In this document: one piece after another, positions 24,225 to 32,004 of the stretch | Position numbering within the stretch: position 1 is the stretch's first letter | Layout of the letters: each line of letters opens with the position of its first letter | Assembly (NCBI RefSeq): GCF_000739635.1 | Contig: NZ_BATQ01000054.1 | Location: forward strand, 1 to 39,413 | Direction of reading: 5' to 3' | Length of the DNA stretch: 39,413 nt | From: Verrucomicrobium sp. BvORR034 | GTDB taxonomy: Bacteria; Verrucomicrobiota; Verrucomicrobiia; Verrucomicrobiales; Verrucomicrobiaceae | Made by a program: the position numbers and the translations under genes | The notes under the pieces: generated by a model | The model's database searches: none | Seen by the model: the letters and a program-made list of their open reading frames with translations, nothing else | Told to the model about the DNA's origin: nothing

Positions 24225-24365
24225 ATTAACCACAGAGGCACAGAGAACACAGAGGAATGAGCTGAGTGGGGTCTCTTTGTTAAATGCTTCGTTATCAATG
24301 CTTTGCGGAACCTGCGATTCTGTAAATTCTGTCTGAAAAAAGTCCTCTGTGCCTCTTTAGTAATC
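24225..24365. repeat. Dispersed inverted repeat (CACAGAGGCACAGAG type)
   Basis: AGAGGCACAGAG at 24234-24245 is matched by its exact complement at 24345-24356, with weaker complementarity on both sides (TTAACC... and ...TTAGTAA). This CACAGAG-rich inverted repeat is a type seen between genes in many environmental bacteria. The gap 24205-24513 holds only this element and an AT-rich stretch; no gene or clear terminator was seen. Confidence 0.7.
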
Positions 24366-24513
24366 CGAGGTCACATAATTTCCCTCTGGCCTGCACTTTT
24401 TTTGAAAGAGGTGATTTTGCCTCGCCGTAATTCCGCATTCCTTCGACAAGCTAAGAAATGCCGTGAATTGTTCCTCACTTTACATGGCACGCGGTTGGCT
24501 CCCATGATGCGCG

Positions 24514-25875
24514 ATGCCAACCTCAAAAGCTCTTTCATGCCGCGTCTTGGGTGGTCTGCTGGCGGCGACCATGGGAACTGCGGGCGTCTTGCAGGCGGCG
24601 GATGCGATCCCTGAGGAACTGTTGTCCATTGGTCGTGCCGAACGACCGGATTCGCTGGGGCCGGGAGAAAATCCGGTCAATCCCAACGGCGGTGTTGTTG
24701 CGCCTGGCGCGAGCATGAGCCCGAATGGGACCCAAACGAGCGTGCCCACGGAGGAGGCGATGGCGGTGTATGCTTTGCAGCGTCTGCACGTGACCCACAA
24801 GTTTGACTGTCCTGTGGCCATGGCCGTGCTGCCATGTGACTCCCCACGGGAGGTTGTGATGCAGCAGCGTGGGGAAGTATGGGTGTTGCCCAAGAATGAT
24901 GTGGTGGGGGAACCCCAGTTGTTCCTCGATTTTCGTGAGCAACTGAAAGGCGCATTCCTCTTCGAAGAAGGCTTCCATGGGCTGGTCTTTCATCCAAAGT
25001 ATGCCACCAACGGAAAGTTCTACATTTCCTATTCCACCACTGAGCCTCGTCGGACGGTGATCAGCGAGATGGAGTGTCTCCCGGGCCAACCCTTGAAGGC
25101 GGATCCCGCATCGGAGCGCGTGCTGTTGGAACTGCCTCATCCCATGGCGAACCATTTTGCTGGCGGGCTGGCTTTCGGTCCCGATGGCATGTTGTACGTC
25201 GCGATTGGCGATGGCGGGCTGCGCGACGATCCCTACCGCCTCGCGCAGAATCCATTTGTCCTCTACGGGAAGATGCTGCGGCTCGATGTGGATGAGCGGA
25301 CCGGAAATCTCCCGTACGGCATTCCCAAGGACAATCCCTTTGTGGACAAGCAGGAAGTGCGTCCGGAGATTTGGGCGCTGGGTCTCCGCAATCCATGGGG
25401 CTTCAGCTTTGATGCGGATGGGGGAGAGCTATGGCTCGCCGATGTGGGCCAGGACATCTGGGAGGAGATCAACCTCATCAAGAAAGGTGCGAACTATGGA
25501 TGGAGCGACCACGACGGTCCTCGCGCAAGCACCTTTCATCTACAGCCCTTCCTTCCTGATCTGAAATACGAAGAGCCGGTGTTCGCCTACACGCATGCTG
25601 AAGGCATCAGCGTGACGGGCGGCTTCATGTATCGCGGCCAGCGTCTGCCGCAGCTTCAGGGCTGTTACATCTATGCTGACTGGGGCAGCGGTGTGGTCTG
25701 GGCCCTGCGCTATGAGCCGGACTCGAAAAAGGTAAAGGAGCGGCTCGTGCTCTTCCGCCGTCCTGATGACAAAGAGCGCCCGTTCAATCCGACCATGATT
25801 GCGCCTGATGCGGCCGGTGAAGTGGTGATCATGTCGCAGGAAGGCTCGCTTTACACCCTGATGCCTGCCGGTTAG
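24514..25875 (+). CDS. PQQ-dependent sugar dehydrogenase (GSDH family), exported
   Basis: 453 residues with an N-terminal signal peptide ending V-L-Q-A-A-D-A. The six-bladed propeller of soluble glucose/sorbosone dehydrogenases is recognisable: E-E-G-F-H-G-L-V-F-H-P (catalytic His region), F-G-P-D-G-M-L-Y-V-A-I-G-D-G-G, G-K-M-L-R-L-D-V, E-I-W-A-L-G-L-R-N-P-W-G-F-S-F-D, W-L-A-D-V-G-Q-D-I-W-E-E-I-N, and G-A-N-Y-G-W. The Arg-Asn-Pro motif and the Asp-Val-Gly-Gln loop contribute to the PQQ and calcium sites in the family. It probably oxidises sugars in the periplasm. A Pro/Gly-rich insert follows the signal. The actual substrate is unknown. Confidence 0.9.
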   Translation: MPTSKALSCRVLGGLLAATMGTAGVLQAADAIPEELLSIGRAERPDSLGPGENPVNPNGGVVAPGASMSPNGTQTSVPTEEAMAVYALQRLHVTHKFDCPVAMAVLPCDSPREVVMQQRGEVWVLPKNDVVGEPQLFLDFREQLKGAFLFEEGFHGLVFHPKYATNGKFYISYSTTEPRRTVISEMECLPGQPLKADPASERVLLELPHPMANHFAGGLAFGPDGMLYVAIGDGGLRDDPYRLAQNPFVLYGKMLRLDVDERTGNLPYGIPKDNPFVDKQEVRPEIWALGLRNPWGFSFDADGGELWLADVGQDIWEEINLIKKGANYGWSDHDGPRASTFHLQPFLPDLKYEEPVFAYTHAEGISVTGGFMYRGQRLPQLQGCYIYADWGSGVVWALRYEPDSKKVKERLVLFRRPDDKERPFNPTMIAPDAAGEVVIMSQEGSLYTLMPAG

Positions 25876-25889
25876 CCGGGGCTTTGAAA

Positions 25890-25961
25890 GCAGTCCAGAG
25901 CGTTAGTTCGTCAGTCGTGTCATCCCTGTCTCCCAACGGACGAGCCAAAGCTCTGGACTGC
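25890..25961. repeat. 12 bp inverted repeat in convergent gap
   Basis: GCAGTCCAGAGC at 25890-25901 is perfectly complementary to 25950-25961, separated by 48 bases that include GTTCGTCAGTCGTG. It lies between two convergent genes. There is no T run, so it looks more like a dispersed repeat than a terminator. Confidence 0.7.
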
Positions 25962-26006
25962 CTTGTTCTGCCTAGAACCTCGGGGGCACCTCCCTTGCCC
26001 CTCTCA

Positions 26007-27050
26007 TTATTTTCCGTCCAACAACCTGCCCAGGCCGCCGAGCACGGAGCCTTCGCCGGTGGAGGTTCCGCCAGCGCTGGGGGCATTTGCCAGGATGCGG
26101 TCGGCGAGACGGGAGAAGGGCAGGCTTTGCAGCCACACCGTGCCGTGACCGCTCAGGGTTGCTAGAAACAATCCTTCACCGCCGAACACCATGCTCTTGA
26201 GGTTGCCGGCGCGTTGGATGTCGTAGTTGATGCCGCTGGTCATGGCCACGAGGCAGCCGGTGTCCACGCGCAGTGTTCCACCACGCAGCTCCTTTTTCAC
26301 AATGGTGCCGCCGGCGTGCACAAAGACCCGTCCGTCACCGCGCAGACGCTGGAGGATGAAGCCTTCGCCGCCAAAGAATCCCGTGCCAAGTTTGCGGTTG
26401 AAGGCGATGCCCACCTCCGTGCCCAGAGCTGCGCAGAGGAAGGCGTCCTTCTCACAAATGATCTCCCCGCCGAACTCGGAGGGCCGCATAGGGATGATTT
26501 TGCCGGGGTAGGGGGCGGCGAATGCCACGCGCCGCTTGCCGCTGCTGCCGCGATGGGTGAAGTGGGTCATGAAGAGCGATTCCCCGGTGAGCATGCGTTT
26601 GCCGACGTTCTTGAGCGCGCTCATGAAGCCTCCGCCGGGCTGGGAGCCATCGCCCATGCGAGTCTCGAAATGGATGTCATCCTCCATGTAGTTCATGCCG
26701 CCTGCTTCTGCGATGACGGTTTCTCCGGGATCGAGTTCGATCTCCACGATCTGCAAGTCGTCGCCGATGATTTCGTACTCGATTTCATGGGAGCGTTGTT
26801 GGTTGAAACCCTGTGGGACCGGGGGCGGTCCGCCGAATCCTCCGCCAGCCGGTGACGGGGGTGGTGACGGGGGTGGTGACGATTGGAAGAGCGCAGGAAG
26901 CACTTCGCTGGCCGGAGTCCAGGGGCCCATGCCGGGCGTCCATACGAGGGTGGTCGGGCTCAGTTCGCCCCGTTGCACGAGGGCTGGCAGTTCCGTCTGG
27001 ACTGTCTGGACTTGCTGGTTTTGTTTGCCGAGGTAATACCATTTGCTCAT
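26007..27050 (-). CDS. GYF-AIM24 (TIGR00266) fusion protein
   Basis: 347 residues. Residues 1-55 are a GYF_2-type domain ([25 protein letters not shown]), used for protein contacts. A Ser-Pro-Pro-Pro repeat and Gly/Pro linker follow. From about 88 on is an AIM24/TIGR00266 domain: [50 protein letters not shown], and [11 protein letters not shown]. The family forms double-stranded beta-helix trimers of unknown role; mitochondrial AIM24 is its eukaryotic relative. It lies 22 bases from the GNAT gene on the same strand, so they are probably co-transcribed. Confidence 0.9.
   Translation of the reverse strand: MSKWYYLGKQNQQVQTVQTELPALVQRGELSPTTLVWTPGMGPWTPASEVLPALFQSSPPPSPPPSPAGGGFGGPPPVPQGFNQQRSHEIEYEIIGDDLQIVEIELDPGETVIAEAGGMNYMEDDIHFETRMGDGSQPGGGFMSALKNVGKRMLTGESLFMTHFTHRGSSGKRRVAFAAPYPGKIIPMRPSEFGGEIICEKDAFLCAALGTEVGIAFNRKLGTGFFGGEGFILQRLRGDGRVFVHAGGTIVKKELRGGTLRVDTGCLVAMTSGINYDIQRAGNLKSMVFGGEGLFLATLSGHGTVWLQSLPFSRLADRILANAPSAGGTSTGEGSVLGGLGRLLDGK
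26851..26881. repeat. 12 bp in-frame tandem repeat (Ser-Pro-Pro-Pro)
   Basis: GGTGACGGGGGT is present 2.6 times without change. On the coding (minus) strand it encodes the S-P-P-P linker between the GYF and AIM24 domains. Being a multiple of three, copy-number change would alter linker length without a frameshift. Confidence 0.85.
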
Positions 27051-27071
27051 AGCAGAATCTGAAGGTGTTTT

Positions 27072-27617
27072 TTAGAGGTTCGGTCGCATGTCATGATGGG
27101 GGTGTTGATACACTTTCATGACGCGACCATAGACAGGCTCTTCACCCACGGGTTCAAATCCGAGCTTCTCGAGCACCCGTTGAGAGCGCGAATGCTCGGG
27201 CAGCACGATGCCATAGAGTGGCTTGCCCGGAAGCATCTGTGCATACTGCTCCATCCAGGCCTGTCCCATTTCACAGGCATAACCCTTGCCCCAGTGCTGG
27301 CGGGCAAATCGAAAACCCAGTTCCACCCTTGGATCGTTGGGCAGGGTGTAGAGGCCACCATCCCCCAGCAGTTCACCCGTCGCGCGATCTGTCACCAGCC
27401 ACTTCGTGAAGCCATGAGTGAGACCATGCTGCAGGTACCGCGTGATGCGCTGGCGGGTGTCGTCCAGCGTGGCATCCGGACCTCCGGGAATGTGGTGCAT
27501 CACTTCCGGATCTGAGAACCACTCATGGGCTACAGGGGCATCCTCCAGAGTGAAAGGACGGAGCCGCAGACGCTCCGTGAGGATGGGATCACTGAGGGGA
27601 GCGGGTGATTCAGACAT
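27072..27617 (-). CDS. GNAT family N-acetyltransferase (RimJ/RimL-like)
   Basis: 181 residues. The opening I-L-T-E-R-L-R-L-R-P-F-T-L-E-D-A is the standard RimJ/RimL-type GNAT start. W-L-V-T-D-R-A-T-G-E-L-L-G-D-G-G-L covers strands 2-3, V-E-L-G-F-R-F-A-R-Q-H-W-G-K-G-Y-A contains the acetyl-CoA loop (R/Q-x-x-G-K-G-Y), and S-R-Q-type R-S-Q-R-V-L-E-K-L-G-F-E is the last helix and strand. It should acetylate an amino group on a small molecule or a protein N-terminus; the acceptor is unknown. It precedes the GYF-AIM24 gene by 22 bases and is divergent from the MocR-type regulator gene. Confidence 0.92.
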   Translation of the reverse strand: MSESPAPLSDPILTERLRLRPFTLEDAPVAHEWFSDPEVMHHIPGGPDATLDDTRQRITRYLQHGLTHGFTKWLVTDRATGELLGDGGLYTLPNDPRVELGFRFARQHWGKGYACEMGQAWMEQYAQMLPGKPLYGIVLPEHSRSQRVLEKLGFEPVGEEPVYGRVMKVYQHPHHDMRPNL

Positions 27618-27713
27618 GGCGAGCGCAAGGTGCGGGGTGGGGGCATCACGCTCGCCCTCCGTCTCGGGGAGTCAAGCCGGGGCAAGCACTAGGACTGCGG
27701 GCTTCATCATGGG

Positions 27714-27742
27714 TTCCCAAGCTGCTGATGCACGCGTATAGT
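27714..27742 (+). promoter_or_regulatory. Possible sigma-70 promoter of the MocR-type gene
   Basis: TTCCCA (27714-27719), a 17-base spacer, then TATAGT (27737-27742, five of six to the -10 consensus). It lies 70 bases upstream of the ATG at 27812. The -35 match is only moderate. Confidence 0.35.
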
Positions 27743-27811
27743 GCCTGAGGCTTGCACTGAAGGGCAAATGGGTTCACCACCATGCACTCCGGCCGGGCCT
27801 GGCACTGTTCC

Positions 27812-29257
27812 ATGATTCATGAATCAACCGATCACGATTCCCTCTACCGGCAGGTGTGCCAGAAGGTGGAGGGGCTCATCCGTGGCGGCACGTGGCGGCC
27901 GGGGGACCGTATACCTTCCGTGCGGCAGGCCAGCCGTCAACACGGGGTGAGCATCACCACGGTGCTCCAGGCCTATCTGGCGTTGGAGGATCAGGGGCTT
28001 ATCGAGGCGCGGCCCAAGTCCGGGTTCTTCGTGCGTCCCCAGCTCTTGAAGCCCGTGGCGGAACCGAAAGTTTCCCGCCCCCGCAGCGCGGTGACCGCGG
28101 TCACCGTCGGAGGTTTGCAATCGCGACTTTTTGAGGCCAGCCGGATTCCGGGTATTGTCCCGCTTGGGGGCGCCGCGCCGGGCGCTGAACTGCTGCCGGT
28201 AGAGAAGCTCAACCGCATCCTGGCAGGTGTGGCCCGGCGCCATGGACGCAGCGCGGTCTCTTACGACGTTCCACCCGGCTCCGCCGCCTTGCGCCGGGAG
28301 ATTGCCCGGCGCTCCGTGGATGCAGGAGCCAACCTCGCGCCGGATGAAATCATCACCACCTCTGGCGGTACCGAGGCGCTCATGCTGGCCCTGCGCGCGG
28401 TCACGAAGCCCGGCGATATCGTCGCGGTGGAGTTGCCAGCCTATTTCGGAGTCTTGCATGCACTGGAGGTGCTCCAACTCAAGGTGGTGGGCATTCCCAT
28501 GCACCCGCGCACCGGCATGGATCTGGATGCGCTGGAAAAGGTGCTGAAAACCAAATCTGTAGCCGCCTGTGTGGCCGTGCCCAATTTCAGCAATCCTCTG
28601 GGGTCCTTGATGCCAGACAGCCACAAGGAGAGATTGGTGGAGCTTCTGGCGGCGCGCGAGGTGCCGCTCATTGAAGACGACATCTTTGGCGAGCTGTACT
28701 TTGGCGAGCATCGCCCCCGCACCGCACTTTCCTATGACCGCAAAGGGCTGGTGATCCTCTGCAGTTCCTTCTCCAAGACGCTGGCGCCCGGGTATCGCGT
28801 GGGCTGGATCGTGCCGGGTCGCTTTTACAAGGAGATCCAGGCCCTCAAGCTCACCAGCACTTTGGCGACGGCCACCCTGCCGGAGCTCGCCGTGGCGGAG
28901 TTCCTGGCCAACGGCGGGTACGACCACTACCTGCGGTCCATCCGCCGCACCTATGCTGACAACATAGATCGTTTTCGTCAGGCGGTGGCAGCTTCGTTTC
29001 CCGGCCCCGTCACCATCACCCAGCCCCAGGGCGGGTTTGTCCTGTGGGTCGAGCTGCCCAAAGGGGTGGACGCCCTGCGGCTCGATGATGCCGCTCTGGA
29101 GCAGAAGATCAGCATCGCCCCCGGCCCGATGTTCTCTCCCAAGCAGGAGTTCGGGAACTTCATCCGCCTCTCCTGTGCGCATGTCTGGAATGCCCGGATG
29201 GAACGGGCCATTGGCACGTTGGGCCGACTCGCCGCGCAACAGCCCAGAACGGCCTGA
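27812..29257 (+). CDS. MocR-type regulator (GntR helix-turn-helix fused to PLP aminotransferase fold)
   Basis: 481 residues from the ATG at 27812; an ATG at 27782 is an alternative. Residues 8-75 are a GntR winged helix: L-Y-R-Q-V-C-Q-K-V-E-G-L-I, W-R-P-G-D-R-I-P-S-V-R-Q-A-S-R-Q-H-G-V-S, L-E-D-Q-G-L-I-E-A-R-P-K-S-G-F-F-V. The rest is a fold-type I aminotransferase with S-G-G-T-E-A-L, P-N-F-S-N-P-L-G, and S-S-F-S-K322-T-L-A-P-G-Y-R-V-G-W, where Lys322 should form the PLP aldimine. Family members sense PLP or amino compounds and activate or repress neighbouring genes. The divergent GNAT/GYF-AIM24 pair or the isomerase gene downstream are candidate targets. Confidence 0.92.
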   Translation: MIHESTDHDSLYRQVCQKVEGLIRGGTWRPGDRIPSVRQASRQHGVSITTVLQAYLALEDQGLIEARPKSGFFVRPQLLKPVAEPKVSRPRSAVTAVTVGGLQSRLFEASRIPGIVPLGGAAPGAELLPVEKLNRILAGVARRHGRSAVSYDVPPGSAALRREIARRSVDAGANLAPDEIITTSGGTEALMLALRAVTKPGDIVAVELPAYFGVLHALEVLQLKVVGIPMHPRTGMDLDALEKVLKTKSVAACVAVPNFSNPLGSLMPDSHKERLVELLAAREVPLIEDDIFGELYFGEHRPRTALSYDRKGLVILCSSFSKTLAPGYRVGWIVPGRFYKEIQALKLTSTLATATLPELAVAEFLANGGYDHYLRSIRRTYADNIDRFRQAVAASFPGPVTITQPQGGFVLWVELPKGVDALRLDDAALEQKISIAPGPMFSPKQEFGNFIRLSCAHVWNARMERAIGTLGRLAAQQPRTA

Positions 29258-29337
29258 AACTGGCCATCTTTCAAGCAGGAGGGATTCACTTGCACCTGCC
29301 TTGACAACCGTGGCGGTCGGTGGTGGTCTGGGCGTCC

Positions 29338-30216
29338 ATGAAAACTTCGCACCGTTATTTCTCCCTCCTCGCGGCGGGCTCGATGGCTGTCATGTGCAGC
29401 CTCTTTGCTGCCAACCCCATCCCACAAGACGTCAAGCAGGGCGGCTTCGCCATCGGACCCCAGGCCTACAGCTTCAACCGCTTCACCGCGTTCGAGGCGA
29501 TTGAAAAGGCCGAGAAGGCCGGTGCCACCGTCATCGAATTCTATCCTGGCCAGAAGCTCAGCCCTGAGGCACCGGATCGCAAGCTGCATCACACCATGAA
29601 TGATGCGGACTTCAAGGCGCTCCAGGAGAAGCTGGCCAAGCACAAGATCAAAGCCGTGAACTACGGCGTGGTCGGCGGCAAGGATGAAGCGGAGTGGCGC
29701 CAGATCTTCGAGTTCGCCAAAAAACTCGGCCTCTACGCCATCACCACCGAAGACGTGAAGAACATCGACGCGATCGAGAAGTGCGTGAAGGAGTTCGACA
29801 TCAAGGTGGGCTATCATGAGCACGCCAAGCGCCCGCTTGACCGCAGCTACCAGCTCTGGGACCCCAACTATGTGCGTGACCTTGTGAAGGATCGCGATCC
29901 TCGCATTGGCGCCTGCGCCGACACCGGCCACTGGGCGACCAGCGGCCTCCAGCCCATCGAGTGTCTCAAGATCCTCAAAGGCCGTATCATCAGCAGCCAC
30001 CTGAAGGATCGCAAAGAAATCGGCAAACAAGGCCCTGACCAGATCTACGGCACCGGCGTGAGCGATGTGGCAGGCTGCCTGGCCGAACTCAAGGCTCAAG
30101 GCTTCGACGGCAACATCTCTGTGGAATACGAAAACAAGTGGGAAGACAACGTTCCTGACATCAAGCAGTGCATTGATTTCGTGAAGGCCTGGGGAGAGAA
30201 GAATGCGGCCAAGTGA
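29338..30216 (+). CDS. Exported sugar phosphate isomerase/epimerase-like protein
   Basis: 292 residues from the ATG at 29338, selected because it opens a signal peptide (S-L-L-A-A-G-S-M-A-V-M-C-S-L-F-A-A). The rest is an AP-endonuclease-2/xylose-isomerase-like TIM barrel with the expected metal ligands after strands: V-I-E-F-Y, T-T-E-D-V, V-G-Y-H-E-H, A-C-A-D-T-G-H-W, I-S-S-H-L-K-D-R, and a final S-V-E-Y-E. Related proteins isomerise or epimerise sugars or inositols, often with a divalent metal. Export of such an enzyme fits the secreted sugar-active set of the window (see 24514-25875). It is followed by short repeats and a terminator. Confidence 0.9.
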   Translation: MKTSHRYFSLLAAGSMAVMCSLFAANPIPQDVKQGGFAIGPQAYSFNRFTAFEAIEKAEKAGATVIEFYPGQKLSPEAPDRKLHHTMNDADFKALQEKLAKHKIKAVNYGVVGGKDEAEWRQIFEFAKKLGLYAITTEDVKNIDAIEKCVKEFDIKVGYHEHAKRPLDRSYQLWDPNYVRDLVKDRDPRIGACADTGHWATSGLQPIECLKILKGRIISSHLKDRKEIGKQGPDQIYGTGVSDVAGCLAELKAQGFDGNISVEYENKWEDNVPDIKQCIDFVKAWGEKNAAK

Positions 30217-30262
30217 TTTGGTGACCGGTAACCCGGTGACTCAGTAATTCGGTAATTCAGTA

Positions 30263-30299
30263 AACCGGTCGTTTCCGCAAGGGAGCGGCCGGTTTTTTT
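30263..30299 (+). terminator. Rho-independent terminator after isomerase-like gene
   Basis: AACCGGTCG pairs with CGGCCGGTT (one G-T) and is followed by seven T. It starts 47 bases past the stop, after a stretch of imperfect GGTAATTC/CAGTAA repeats (30217-30262). Confidence 0.88.
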
Positions 30300-30392
30300 G
30301 TGGAGGCGATGGGGGGGAGTTCTTGGAGATAACTGAAAATAGACCAGATCCCGCATGTGGGATCGGAATTGGGAGGCATGGGTGGTGCGACT

Positions 30393-30415
30393 GAAGCACC
30401 AAAGTGCCTGACTAC
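30393..30415 (-). repeat. REP-like hairpin, stem GCA/TGC
   Basis: Read on plus, the core is GCA-C-CAAA-G-TGC, then CTGA and CTAC (30412-30415), so GTAG heads it on minus. It has the same length and layout as the element at 30721-30743, with a different stem sequence. Confidence 0.6.
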
Positions 30416-30438
30416 TTTGCTTCGCTCCTGACGGGGCT

Positions 30439-30456
30439 GTAGGGCGAGCGCTCCGC
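30439..30456 (+). repeat. REP-like element, GTAG plus GAGCGCTC palindrome
   Basis: GTAG at 30439-30442 is followed by the perfect 8-base palindrome GAGCGCTC (30446-30453) inside a further imperfect GC-rich pairing. Confidence 0.45.
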
Positions 30457-30625
30457 TTCCCACGAGTGGCTGCTGAGTTGGCAACTGGGGCGGCGGCGTG
30501 TGGTGCTGCGGTGCCCATGGTGCCGTGTTTGTCCCAGGTGGCGGGGTGCCTGAGAGCGTGGAATATCCGCGTTTACCCGTGAAGATTGTGGCGGGGAGGG
30601 GGAGGGCCAGTTGGTCAGTGAACAC

Positions 30626-30670
30626 GTAGCGGAGATTGGTAATCTGCTGTGCCGCCGATTGGCAATCGGC
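30626..30670 (+). repeat. REP-like element with two sister hairpins
   Basis: GTAG at 30626-30629 precedes AGATT-GGT-AATCT (30633-30645) and then GCCGATT-GGC-AATCGGC (30654-30670). Both stems contain GATT/AATC around a 3-base loop and look like duplicated, diverged hairpins. The whole gap 30300-30801 contains no gene that I can support; it is a cluster of such hairpins. Confidence 0.6.
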
Positions 30671-30720
30671 ATCAGGTCATTGGGGACAGCTATGCCGTGG
30701 GAGAGGTGGGCGGCGCGACT

Positions 30721-30743
30721 GACAAGCTAAAGCTTCGTGCTAC
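30721..30743 (-). repeat. REP-like hairpin, stem AAG/CTT
   Basis: Read on plus, AAG-CTAAAG-CTT is followed by CGTG and CTAC (30740-30743), so GTAG heads it on minus. The CTAAAG core is the same as in the pair at 3479-3558, whose stem is AAA/TTT. Confidence 0.65.
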
Positions 30744-30801
30744 TTTGCCATTGCCGTATCGAAAAAAGCCTGGTGAACTGGCGGTAGTCACCTTCATCGT
30801 C

Positions 30802-31959
30802 ATGACCGCTCGATGTTTCCTTGCCCGGTGCCTGGTATTGGGCTGCTCTATAGTCTCGTTTCAGGCGGACTGTGCCGCTCAGGAGAAGCAAACCATGGAC
30901 CGCCACAGTTTGTTGTGGCGTCAGGCGATTGAGCAGGAAAGCAATGGTTCCACCAAGGAGGCGATCGAGACCTATCGGCTGCTTCTGGATGCCCCGCCCA
31001 GGGAGAAGGAGGTGAAGGGCATGATCGGCAACGTCTATGTTTCCTATTTGGGTGATGGTAAGGAGTTCGGCTCCAAGAGCCTCGATCTCAGCTTCACTTC
31101 CGCGGAGCCGCAGATCGTGGAACTGGTTCGAGATGTCCCTCCTGTTGTAGCAAAGCGAGGAGCCCAACAGCAGATCGAGAACGTCTCCTATGCCCCGAAA
31201 CAACCCGGCTGGAGGAGGCATGTCTTTGATCGGCTGGACGATCTATTGCTAAAGTCTGGCGACACGGATGCCTGGGTTCAGAACCGCCTGCGCTCTCTGG
31301 AGGGACCTTGGGGCTTGGTAGACTTTCATGAAATAGCCATGACCTGCGGCGATCTCAGTGTGAGGGGGCAAAGTGAAAAGGTTCAGTCCTGGAGGAGGCA
31401 CCATCTGGCCGCAGCTACGGGTCCAGAGATGAGCCGGGCTTACCTGCTCCTGATGGAGGGACGGGCGTCTGAAGCGACGGAGGCATTGGAGAAACACTGG
31501 AGTGGAGTCACTCCTGGGACACTCTACCGTTCACTGCCGAATATGCGCGAGTGGCTTGAGAAGATGGATCCCAAACGGACTGGGACTGAGCAAGGGGTGC
31601 GTCTGGCGCACATCCTGGTCAAGTTGGCTCCTGAGACCCCGGAGTTTGCACTCTATATGCTTTTGCACCGGACGGATCCGGATGATGCCTCCACGATAGT
31701 TCCTCTGGAAGTGGTTCTGAAGCCTGAGTCCAGATTCCTGTTCGGTTCAGGAGGAAAAACTTGGAAGGCCACGTTGAAAAACGGGAATCCCATGGAGCTT
31801 GCCAGCAGATTGCGTTCCCTCTACCTTGCTGCCGGGCGCACTGACGCGCTCGGGGCTCTCAATCAGCGAGTCAGAAAGCGGGAGGCCCCTTTCGATCCGA
31901 CTGCATACATAAATCCAGAGGATCGCACGAAGGTGGACGCAGCCTTGGCGGCATGGTGA
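30802..31959 (+). CDS. Exported hypothetical protein
   Basis: 385 residues from the ATG at 30802, preferred because it opens a signal-peptide-like stretch (C-F-L-A-R-C-L-V-L-G-C-S-I-V-S-F-Q-A-D-C-A-A); the frame is open for 50 further codons upstream through repeat sequence. The mature part begins with a TPR-like helical pair (L-L-W-R-Q-A-I-E-Q-E-S-N-G-S-T-K-E-A-I-E-T-Y-R-L-L-L-D) and continues as mixed helical sequence with another TPR-like stretch (A-Y-L-L-L-M-E-G-R-A-S-E-A-T-E-A-L-E). I do not recognise a family. It is convergent with the next gene, 45 bases away. Confidence 0.7.
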   Translation: MTARCFLARCLVLGCSIVSFQADCAAQEKQTMDRHSLLWRQAIEQESNGSTKEAIETYRLLLDAPPREKEVKGMIGNVYVSYLGDGKEFGSKSLDLSFTSAEPQIVELVRDVPPVVAKRGAQQQIENVSYAPKQPGWRRHVFDRLDDLLLKSGDTDAWVQNRLRSLEGPWGLVDFHEIAMTCGDLSVRGQSEKVQSWRRHHLAAATGPEMSRAYLLLMEGRASEATEALEKHWSGVTPGTLYRSLPNMREWLEKMDPKRTGTEQGVRLAHILVKLAPETPEFALYMLLHRTDPDDASTIVPLEVVLKPESRFLFGSGGKTWKATLKNGNPMELASRLRSLYLAAGRTDALGALNQRVRKREAPFDPTAYINPEDRTKVDAALAAW

Positions 31960-32004
31960 ATCCCTGTGGAATCAGCATTTGAGTCCTGATATGGGAGCCT
32001 GAGC

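Noticed and set aside
27824-29239. Long open frame of 471 codons on the minus strand
   Set aside because: It is antisense to the MocR-type gene, has low-complexity composition expected from GC-rich coding complement, and shows no domain.
28978-30099. Open frame of 373 codons on the minus strand
   Set aside because: It overlaps two well-supported plus-strand genes and has no recognisable feature.
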